The notes below the pieces were generated by a model. The model had not been told where the DNA came from and made no database searches. It saw nothing but the letters and a program-made list of their open reading frames with translations. Below, one piece after another: positions 35,136 to 44,397 of a stretch of DNA of 64,000 bases. The DNA is taken from NCBI GenBank assembly GCA_965644295.1, contig CBFFRP010000258.1:1-64000 (forward strand), read 5' to 3'. Each line of letters starts with the position of its first letter. The stretch's first letter is position 1. The position numbers and the translations under genes were made by a program. Source of the DNA: Paraphysomonas bandaiensis. Its lineage: Eukaryota; Chrysophyceae.

Positions 35136-37970
35136 ATGGAAGAGACAGCTAAGAAGCTGCCTCTGTCCAAGGTCCGTTTTGAGTATAGTTTGTCTTGTGT
35201 TCTACTCACAGGATTCATTCTGTCTCTGGCGGTGTTGTTTTCGAATTCCAACGCCTTTAAAGACGTTATATTTCAGAGTTTCCAAAGACTCGATGTTAAG
35301 TATGCGGCTGTGTCATCTATTGTCGCTCTAGGTCCATTATCTTTGGGCTTAATCAACACTAACCTGCTTGTAGAACAGTGGCCGCATCATATATATTTAA
35401 TTTTCTTTTTCCTTTCTGGAATTGCTGATATAATAGTGATATACACTGGTGACGGTACATACATTGTGCCACTACATATACTTCAGGAGATAGGATTTAC
35501 CCTTGGTTTATTTGGGTTGCTATGGGCGCTGCAGAAACGTATGGCGACAGACTTATTGGCAATAATGTACTCCTCACTCTGGGCGTTGTCTGTGTTGTTG
35601 CAATCCATATTTTCAAGTTATGATTGCCAGTTCACTCTCTTTGTTATTCCATATGTCATAGCCGGAATATCAATCATAATGTTTTTGGTCGACAGTTTCG
35701 ATATTATTGTCCCACCCCCCCAACAGGAAAGTCTGTCTGTTGCAACTAAACATTCCAGAGTGCTGTATATGGTGGTTCTTGTCTGTATTATTCTTGCGGG
35801 ACAAGTGTCTACTGCGTATGGATACACGCTTCGTAAGAGTGAATATGGTGACTATTTACTTTTCCATTATTTACTCCGAACTTTTTGTCTTGTCCATGTT
35901 AATGCAATGTCACCGATGTCACTGCATGTAGATGCCGAGGTAAGGCGAATTGTGTGTTTTTACCATGTAAACGAATATTCAGGTGGCGTTGACAAAGCAA
36001 AAGACATTTGTTCGCAATTTGTCACACGAGATAAGAACTCCTATGAACGCTGCCTTCGTCGGCTTGCAGCTAATGAGGGAAGCAGCCATTAGCCAGATAA
36101 AGCAGGACACGTCAACATTACCTGCACGTCATTCTGTTATTGGGTTTCAACATCCGTCACCTTCTGCGGCCTCCAAGCAGTCGAGTAATCTGGAGCACAG
36201 TTTTCATCAGCTAATGGCAGACAGTCGCAGGGTTTTATCCCCTCAGCATAGGACTACGACCAACGCACTGGACGATATGGAGAGGGGAGATAATTCAGGG
36301 AAAATATCTCCGTCAAGGAGACTAGTAGCTATGAGTCAAAGTGGCGCATGCTGTCGTGAGTCACCGAAGTCTGACCGCATGGATCAAAACTTTGAAAACG
36401 ACGCATCAGATAGTGACCCTCGAAATAGACCCACATCCCTAGTGTACATAGATGAGGTGACGACCTCCTGTGAAATTGCATTGGAGGTGTTGAATGAGAT
36501 GCTTTTGTTTGACAAAATCAACAGCGGAATAATGACAGCAGAATATACAGTCGCAGAAATGCTGGGGGTTATATTAGATCCACTGAAATCACTTAAAATA
36601 TCGGTATATTTGTGTGGTGACATTGAGTTAATAGGTTTGATAGTATTTTGATATAGGCAACTTATAAACGTATCAATTTGGTGCTACCACAGTCTCACCT
36701 GAGTCAGAAGTATTATGAATGCATGGTAGTCGTCGATGTTCCTAAGATTGCAAAAGTAATGCGGAATCTTGTATCAAATGCAATTAAATTTTCGCCGGAG
36801 AAAGGATGCGTTTCTGTGGATATCGGATTTGAAAAAAAGTCAGCATTACTTGCCATGAGTAAGAAATTGCGAGATCAGGTAAAGAAACCGCATCCAGATA
36901 TTATGAGGGTGGCAAAGGCCAATAAACTCAGTAAGAATGGTTATGTGCGAGTTTCAGTGAGTGACAATGGTGTGGGCATTGCCAAGGTAGATGGAAATAG
37001 TTAGTTTGGCGCCACTGAACTCATTGTAGGATAATCAAGAACGCTTGTTCGGTGAAATAATGCAAATCAAGCCTGGAAAGTATCAAAATGGACAAGGCTC
37101 GGGACTCGGTTTGCTAAGTAAGTGTCTTTTATCATAGATGACATTTGTGATGTTTCTGTATCTCTGATATACAGTTTCTGGGGAGATTGTGCACTTGCAC
37201 TCTGGTATATACGCAGTTTCTTCTCCTGGAGAAGGGTTGGGATCGACTTTCACTATATATTTACCGGCATTCTTTTCTACGTCAAGCATTGTTATGAGAG
37301 ATAGTGACTCGGAGTATTCATTCAGTGTTTCCACCATACTGAAGTCTGTGCGCATCTCACCGTCAATGGGCAGAACCCTCCTATCTCGGACCGTCCTCTC
37401 TGACAACAAGGAGAACAAGGTAGTCCATCCAGAGGTTCTTGAGTCCGAGTATAAAAGAAGTTTTGATAATGGGTTTACTTCTGATATTTGTACTAAAGCT
37501 TTTGTTCTGCGTCGCGTGATGATTGTAGATGACACATCATCAAACCGAAAGATACTCCGCCGACTGCTGGGAACACGCAATACTCGTGATATTGATGAGG
37601 CGGAGACAGGAGCAGAGGCAATAGAAAAACTGAGAAGTGTCATTCAATCTGTTGCTGACTCTGGGAGTGACACAGAGACTATGTATGATCTCATATTATT
37701 GGACTATGAGATGCCGGGCCTCACTGGGCCAGAGACTGCTAAAGCCATTCGGGATATGGGATACAATCGGGCTATTATTGGCCTCACAGGCCATATCGAA
37801 GAGAGTATACACAAACTGTTTAGAAACATGGGTGCAGATGCTGTTTTAGGAAAGCCATTGAATCTAAAAGAATTTGACATAGTTTTGACAGGTGTGATGC
37901 GATTTGTGTATTAATTTTTTATTTTCTAATACTGCTATTAGATATATTACAGGCTCGTCGGAATGAGTAA
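35136..37970 (+). CDS. Membrane-bound hybrid sensor histidine kinase
   Basis: Six exons (35136-35939, 35983-36603, 36657-36986, 37030-37117, 37175-37891, 37942-37970) with introns of 43, 53, 43, 57 and 50 nt encode 862 residues. Residues ~15-250 form about seven hydrophobic segments with no recognised CHASE, PAS or GAF sensor, resembling 7TM sensor kinases. The kinase core has the H-box 'NLSHEIRTPMN' (His near 283) and an extended Ser-rich insert before the second dimerisation helix. It also has an N-box 'VMRNLVSNAIKFSPEKG', G1 'VSDNGVGIAK', F-box 'RLFGEI' and G2 'GQGSGLGLL'. The receiver shows 'VMIVDD', phospho-acceptor Asp in 'LILLDYEMPGL' (near 791), 'IIGLTGH' and 'VLGKPLN'. All catalytic residues are present, so a phosphorelay from His to the internal Asp is expected; an HPt partner is not in the window. 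The last exon is only 29 nt; an alternative acceptor would give a slightly different C-terminus. Confidence 0.92.
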
Positions 37971-38581
37971 GGTATATTACTATCTGAACATAGTGAGTAA
38001 AAGTTTTCTGTTATGTTGTTTAGGTAATTGTAGTGACGAAATATATTGTTGTAATGTTCCTCACAGTATACAAACTATTGTGGCGAATCGACAAGATACT
38101 GTAGTGTGGTATAAATATCATACCACTGAATCATCTATATTACAACCTGGTGATTTATATTATGAAGGTCTTGTTACCGTGAATGGTGTATTCTGTTGTC
38201 GTGTAATGCTTTAAAAAATTAATGAAGTATGTTTATGACAAATTCTTGTATCTTCTACCATAGAATCTTAGATGTTGTATATTGTTCCTAGACGAAGCGG
38301 TTGTCAAAGTATACGTGTTTCTTTGTGCAATGAATCAGGTTGTTACTGCATCACTAGAACACATTTCACGATTATAGAAGTGCCTATTCTGTGTGAGACA
38401 GCATATCTTAAAGCAAACACAGAAAGAAATCCCACCTTCCGAAAAAGCTAGTTTCTAGATTTATTTTAGACTAAGTTTTGACAACGAATACGCCGTGAAC
38501 TATGAACGTATCCCGAAGCTTCAAAGAAAACGAATGGCTGCTTCTTCCTCTCATAGGGATTTCTGTGAGAAAAAGACGTAA
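37971..38581. other. 3' flank of the histidine kinase; nothing recognised
   Basis: A plus frame of 83 codons (37963-38214) overlaps the kinase 3' end in another frame and has no family features. The rest is AT-rich spacer. Confidence 0.45.
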
Positions 38582-38589
38582 CTGAACAG

Positions 38590-39329
38590 CAGGGCTGCGT
38601 AACAATTAATTGCAATTTAATTGTGCCAATTATTGTCTAATTACAAGCACATATAGCATTGTCAACCGTACTTGCATTCCACAGAATCTATTAAAGCGCA
38701 ATTACATAAGGGCCTCTAATCGATGAGGTGCCATAGATTTGCGCAGATCACTCCCATGTTAATTTTTGCTCTACTGTAGTAGTGGAGTAAATATCCAGGT
38801 TTTCGACTGCAAAGAAATAGTAAAAAGCCCTGATAATCCATGTCCATACTGCTGCACATCCAGTTCGTAGTGAACTACAATCCTGCAGTGTCTTGTCAGA
38901 CAGGATCGGAAGAACATGATTGCCACACTACTTATATATATATATATATATGTATAATATATCTAAAACTAGAAGGGTATTGAGCATTCCATATATACTA
39001 GGGATCGAGCTGAACTAAGTTTTGTAGGTCAAAATCAAGAGGAAAGACACATATAATCGACCGTTCAAAGAAACAGTACCTCTCTTTTAATGTAAATAAA
39101 ACGTTACAATGAGAGACCTTCCTTCCCACCATTGTAATAGCCATTATAGTAGCCATTAAGGGCAATAAATGGCCATCGTCCTTAATAATATGTGCTTATA
39201 CTATATAGTTAATAATTGCCAATTAATTGCAATTTAATTGCAATCTTCCAGCGAGCAATTATAATTGTAATTATTACGTATGTTCCATACTATTAAACTG
39301 CAATTACAATTAATTGTTACGCAGCCCTG
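38590..39329. mobile_element. Non-autonomous hAT-type element (740-bp MITE)
   Basis: Terminal inverted repeats 'cagggctgcgtaacaattaa' (38590 onward) and its reverse complement ending at 39329 are perfect over at least 25 bp. The flanks 'ctgaacag' (38582-38589) and 'ctgaacaa' (39330-39337) match at 7 of 8 bases, the 8-bp target duplication expected of hAT elements. CAGGG termini are also typical of the superfamily. Subterminal regions are full of 'gcaatttaattg'-like palindromes. There is no coding frame, so it would be mobilised in trans. Confidence 0.8.
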
Positions 39330-39399
39330 CTGAACAATACTTTCACTCTATTATGCTCAGATTATAAGCTAGAAACATATAGCAACATATTATAATATA

Positions 39400-39965
39400 C
39401 TCATGATCAATATCACTTGTCAATCACAAAATTCATGCTGTCTCAACTACCAATCATTTCCATACAATCTTAGATATTACTATCTTATATGGCCAATATA
39501 TTTCATATTATTTCAGTTTCACTACTCTACGATTGCTATTATGACATTAGGTCTCACAATACAGTTAACCACTTCTGTATTCTTTTATTTTAACAGTCAT
39601 AATTCAAATATCTTTGAACTACAGCGTTTAATTGCTCTCAAATAGCAAAACTCCACAGTTATACGAGTAGACGTACCTCCAAATATAATGCTGTGGCCTA
39701 GATGCTAAGTTTTCGTTTAAACACGAATATATAGTAGTGAATGTCTTACTATTAGCAATAGGCGTGTAAGAGTCAGAACAAACTTTAGCATGTAGCAAAA
39801 CAATTTAACTAACAAGTGCTTAACTCTGATATCCTACTACTATTCAACACTACGAAAGCTGGTTGTGCGTCACCACAAGCACCAAGGTGCAATAACTTCC
39901 GCTCCAAAGCAAACGCAGTGAGTAAGCAGAATGTTGATTTCCCTGACATCTGCTGACTTCAGGGA
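39400..39965 (+). repeat. Dispersed repeat family R1, plus-orientation copy
   Basis: Shares with 4715-5405 the blocks 'caactaccaatcatttccat', 'cacttctgtattc', 'aactacagcgtttaattgct' and, further on, 'aagcaccaaggtgcaa' and 'gcagtgagtaagcagaa'. It ends near 'ctgacttcagggacgaat'. It faces the minus copy at 40195-40505. Confidence 0.75.
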
Positions 39966-40194
39966 CGAATAATTAAATGCTGCAGGTAATGGAAATTTAC
40001 TCTCATTTTATCACAGATCGTTAAGGAAAGTTAAGTCGCCAGACTAGATATAGGTTACAATTGCATACACAATGGCATCATTTCGCAAAATTTTAGAATT
40101 CTGATGGCAATCACAGATAAGCTTTTGGTATATTAAATCATCTGTTAAGTTCTTCAGCAGTATAATAAGAAATGTATTAGTGAATTGAAGTAGC

Positions 40195-40505
40195 ATTCTG
40201 GAGGATAAGTACTTGGAGAAATATTTCTCCGGGAAACTAACGTGAGCAGCAGATAACGTTCTGCCCACTCATAGCCGAATGATTGTGTAATACAAGCGAC
40301 AAGGGACACTTATAAGTAGTGCCACTTGTGGAAACGTCTCTTTGGGCCTTGACGAATAAACAGGCCTCCGGGAATGGGCCAACCTGAAAGGTATCAGGGT
40401 ATTGGGCTGCCTGCTGAAGTCTAGCATCCGGGCTACTTCACCTTAAGGATAGAGAGCGAAATTGGTTGCACCTTGGTGCTTGCGGCGACACACTTTAACC
40501 TAACT
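40195..40505 (-). repeat. Dispersed repeat family R1, minus-orientation copy
   Basis: Reverse-complement copy containing 'ctccgggaaactaacgtgag', 'cactcatagccgaatg', 'gccttgacgaataaacaggc', 'tattgggctgcctgctgaag' and 'ggttgcaccttggtgcttgc'. With the preceding plus copy it makes a convergent pair separated by about 230 bp. Confidence 0.75.
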
Positions 40506-41475
40506 CGGGGTGTTACACCAGGTGCAGCTATGTGTATAAAATGAGTGTGTGAATATGACAACAAAGAAGCGAAATGTGAAGATGAATGTGCTTATTACTA
40601 TGCCTTACCAATGCCTGAGCACCCTCAAGCACCTGAAGACGCCTCCTCATACGTGTTAACAGCAAGGTTTGTAACATAATAATAACAGCACATAGAACAT
40701 AAACAACTCATACAGAACCATTCACATTCCATGAACTATCTAGAAACACAGCAGAGAACACAGAACGATATTTTGCAGAAAATTCAGCAACATTTCACAA
40801 TTTTGTGAAGATATCCACCTTCTGGAAGATTCACGTAGAAGCCTATAGGAGGTGCCTTTAACCAACTCAACAGCCACAGACCAAATCAGTTTTATTTTTC
40901 ATTATATTTAACGAATAATACAAATCTATTTTATAGTAATATAGCCAATTTTGATTTATAACAATTAGTGATGAATACAGTCGCATTATTACATGGTAAC
41001 GGACTTAATGATGCTAGCCAAACTGTAATGTGATGACCGTATGAGATAGTGACTGTGTAATGTGTAAGATAGTATGTTCGCTACTTTATGGTTGAAGTGC
41101 AGTTAATCAAACTAGTTAATGATTTTTATATTCACTGAGATATTATTTCTTATTTATAATGCTACTTGTGTTAATTTCTCACAAGACAAAAACTGGAGAG
41201 TTTAACTCTAATGAATAGTTGAAGCTAACATAGCTTATTCTGCTTAATAATAGTGCAGCTTGATGATGCTTTGTTCCGTATGACAACAATTAAGAAGAAA
41301 ACCAAGACAAGGATACAAACTGCTCAAAGAATTCTTTCTACAATACTTCTTGTTTAATAATAATAGTTTCGCCACTTGTTTAATAATAATAGTTTCGCCA
41401 CTTGTTTAGTAATAATAGTTTCGCCACTTGAAGTGCTTCTTTTTTGGCTTTAACGAAAATATTCACAATAACTTT
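40506..41475. other. Intergenic; AT-rich with one short tandem repeat
   Basis: No gene recognised. Three tandem 26-bp units lie at 41350-41427 (listed separately), immediately downstream of the hypermodification-family gene's stop codon. Confidence 0.5.
41350..41430. repeat. 26-bp tandem repeat, three units
   Basis: Unit 'ttgtttaataataatagttt' plus 'cgccac'. Three head-to-tail copies, the third with one substitution, followed by a partial fourth ('ttg'). Confidence 0.85.
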
Positions 41476-42356
41476 TTAGTGTGCACCATTGTATTTTGAC
41501 CTTACATGGCCATTTTCATACTTTAATCTAATATATTTGTCATACTCACACATACAATTCTGAACGTTGTGCAACGGCAGCGACATAGCGAGCTCTTCTC
41601 TAATTTGTTGCTGTATATCTAATAGTTCCACATGTCCCTGGTCCTGACTAATAATACTTTTTAATTTCCTGTCGTGATATCTATTCAAACCACGCATACT
41701 TCCTGGCCCAAGGGGCGCCCATGTCAACCAATCTGTTGCTGATCGAAGTGGTTCTATAAACTTTAAGTCTGCAACTACTTGGCCAGCCATAAAGGAAGCG
41801 AATCCCGTTTGCGTCTGTAAGTACTCCCAATATGACTGCAACGTCTCACCACTTCTAGGATTTCGTATTCTCTCGAAAAGAGGTGTAAAAACATGGTCGA
41901 CAGAGTAGTCAATCTTCTCCATTGACAAACCGCCAGTGGAAACAGTGTATGCGCCTGTATAAACCTTCTTCCCTTGAGACTTCCGGGCCTTAAGAATACT
42001 TCGTGTTTTTTCAGCATCCCACTGATGAGGAAACCCGATATCGTCCAAAGTATCTGGCCAGTTGAAATGCCTTGCAACGCATACAGCGAAAGCAATGTTA
42101 GGACTATCCGAGTAAGGTTCCAACCAACTTCTAAATATCCAGCGGGTAACTCGGTCATCTTCCCGGTTCACCTGTAATAAGGTCATCACTTACATTACCT
42201 GAAGAAAACAAAACATACATTGCAGAACTTGTAACTCATCAGTATCCTATCCTGTGTCCAAGGTTTGGGCAACCCCGCCTCCTTCTTGGCTCGAATAGAC
42301 TCTCTTTCCTTGATCCAATGGAATAACTCCCTCTGTTGAGGGCTCAGTGATTTCAT
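41476..42356 (-). CDS. DNA base hypermodification family protein (5-hmdU kinase helical / aGPT-PPlase-like)
   Basis: Two exons (42356-42219 and 42171-41476) with a 47-nt phase-0 intron encode 277 residues. Splicing joins 'RILMSYKFCN' to 'VNREDDRVTRWI', giving the motif pattern of the proteins annotated as 5-hydroxymethyl-dU DNA kinase helical domain or alpha-glutamyl/putrescinyl-thymine pyrophosphorylase-like. Further family-type features are 'VARHFNWPDTLDDIG', 'QGKKVYTGAYTVSTGG', 'GPGSMRGLNR' and the C-terminal 'VQNCMCEYDKYIRLKYENG'. As I recall the family, phage members help convert 5-hydroxymethyluracil in DNA to bulkier bases, and eukaryotic homologues exist with unknown role. I see no P-loop, so any kinase step would need another protein. 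It is a stand-alone gene, head-to-head with a ubiquitin-like gene. The family is recognised from memory of its motifs; which subfamily is uncertain. Confidence 0.72.
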
Positions 42357-42766
42357 CGTTGAAGTTTCTGTGCTATTTATAGATAGTTCACATTTGTGAA
42401 CTTTATTTTCGGCTCTTGCGTTACTCAGTAACCAGCAGAGCAGGATATGCAGAGTGTATAGGTATCTACGTAGTAGGAATTCCTATGTATACATGTAGGT
42501 ATACAGTGTATATGGGTAGGATAAATGCGAAAATTAAAAAAATATTGTAGAATTTTTTGCTGCCGAGGTGAGGTTCGTACAACGATAGCAGCAATTATAG
42601 TTGCCACTGTTGTGGTATCTACAAAGTGTCGTCTTTTCAAACTTCTGGATCCTTGCGTTGGGTGTCATATTTTCAACTCCTACTTGCTGGCATCACTTCG
42701 CCGGGACTGTCATGGGTACTGTATTTGAGGGTTTGGAGGTATATTTGTGAATGATACTAGTATCCC
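42357..42766. other. Divergent promoter between hypermodification and UBL genes
   Basis: 410 bp between head-to-head start codons, containing the palindrome at 42473-42485. Short frames on both strands are not supported. A non-ATG plus frame at 42525-42728 has no junction that joins it in frame to the UBL gene. Confidence 0.55.
42473..42485. promoter_or_regulatory. Palindromic motif GTAGGAATTCCTA
   Basis: Perfect 12-bp palindrome TAGGAATTCCTA, 117 bp from the hypermodification-family start and 282 bp from the UBL start. It recurs in other promoter regions of the window. Confidence 0.45.
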
Positions 42767-43277
42767 ATGTATGCAGGTCGGAATGATACGTTATTCAACC
42801 CCGCTGAGCTACTATATCTAGAGGTGTCTTTCGTTAAAAGCGTTGTTGAGTCTTCATGTATCGTGGAGATCCCTGTGAGCGATACTGTGGAATCTCTAAA
42901 GGAAAGAGTATTAGAAGAATTTGACATAGGCATATTGGCAGATAACTACGCTTTATATTCGAATGGTAGTCATTGAGCGTGACTGTGCTATTTTTTAACG
43001 TCATTTCGTAGGAAAGCAGTTGGACGAGTCATTGTATGTTTCGGACTGCGGCCTCGTCGACTGGGATACTATCCATTTAAAAGAAAAGAACAGCAATTCG
43101 AGAATGCGGTCCATAGCTAATTCTCAAGATGTGATTGACTTTGGCTATGAAGATTCCACAGTTGATGACTTTGGCTATAGACATATTTTTCGTAATGTAT
43201 TAAACCTTTTGTGCTGTGTTAGGGATGATGCTGGCGACGATATTGGCGCTTGTTACCTAGAAAATAGTCGTGAGTAG
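42767..43277 (+). CDS. Small ubiquitin-like domain protein
   Basis: Two exons (42767-42965 and 43012-43277) joined by a 46-nt phase-1 intron give 154 residues. Residues ~15-85 have the ubiquitin-like alternation: strand 'YLEVSFVKSV', strand 'SCIVEIPVSD', helix 'TVESLKERVLEEFD', 'NYALYSNGKQLDESLYVSDC', and final strand 'VDWDTIHLKEK'. The intron falls exactly at the G of the 'G-K-x-L-D-E' turn. There is no C-terminal di-glycine, and the ~60-residue tail is polar then cysteine-containing ('NLLCCVRDD'). It is therefore a UBL-domain protein rather than a conjugated modifier. A 26-nt GT..AG segment at about 43197-43222 keeps reading open either way. No specific family is recognised. It shares a promoter region with the hypermodification-family gene. 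Confidence 0.6.
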
Positions 43278-44397
43278 TATTTTTTGTATAATTTTTGAAG
43301 TCCCAAGCATTGTTGTTAAGATTACTACATTACGTAATCTTACAGCTTTCTTGTACATTAACGTCGTCTTTTAAGACTTGTGTCTTCTATGTGCATATCT
43401 TCCTACTTTGGGAAGATTGTGACTGGCAGCGGCGGAAAAATTGCATATCTTCTAGTCTATACAATCATACTCCGATGTATGTTAATATTATTGAAAGTGC
43501 TCTCTTCTTCGAACCTATCAGAATTTGACATAATTAGGTGGTAAAGAATTATATAACAGAACATAGCATTGTACAATGTGCACTAGATATTAGATGTTTG
43601 AATTATACAATTATGATCAGTAGTGAATGTCTTATTATTAGCAACAGGCGTTTAAAAGTCAAAACTAATTTAGCATTGCAATTTAACTAACAAGTGCTTA
43701 ACTCTGATATCCTACTATTTAGCGCTACGAAAGCTGCTTGTGCGTCACCGCAAGCACCAAGGTGCAAACACTTTTGCTCTATCACTCAAACGCAGTGAGC
43801 AAGCAGAACGTTAATTTACCTGACTTCACGATTTTTGAGTCATTAAGGTGAACGGTGAACAGCCCAGATGCCCTTTAGGTGGGCCCATTCCCGGATGCAT
43901 GTTTATTCGTCAGGGTCCAAAGACGTTTACACAGTGACACTTATTAGTATATCAATATTTTGTTGTAGATGGATATATCGTCCCGCGGCCAAGTTTAGAT
44001 TGTAGCTTACCCCCGTGATATGCAGAGCCAAAATTAGTAAAATTGAAAGTTAACTAATGATAGTGGGCTGATGTCTGCAGTATTTACTTTCTACCGGGCT
44101 AATATAAGGCTATGATGGCGATATGAAGGTGCACACACAGGACGACCTGTGTATGTTCTATTGAATAAACAAGATGGGATAAGTGTATATTTGATAACTA
44201 ATTAAACGGGTATCATTGTCAACTCTGCGCCATCAAAAACATTCTTCAATACAAGTACATTTTAATTTATCAGTTGATATCCTGCACCTCTAACAATATG
44301 CACAACACATTATATTGACAGTATATCTTTGTAATTTAAAGCCATATATCTTGATATGGGTGGGCCCAGGCAATCTCAGAAATATAGCCTCTCGTTT
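43278..44397. other. Intergenic between convergent UBL and XPR1 genes
   Basis: Holds the R1 copy at 43600-43945. The remaining sequence is AT-rich without a credible gene. Confidence 0.5.
43600..43945 (+). repeat. Dispersed repeat family R1, partial copy
   Basis: Contains 'gtgaatgtcttattattagc', 'caagtgcttaactctgatat', 'gcaccaaggtgcaaacactt', 'gcagtgagcaagcagaacgt' and 'atgtttattcgtcagggtcc', in the same order as the other plus copies. Confidence 0.75.

Noticed and set aside
42525-42728. Upstream exon for the ubiquitin-like gene
   Set aside because: No GT-AG junction keeps frame with the UBL domain, whereas the ATG at 42767 gives a sensible N-terminus.
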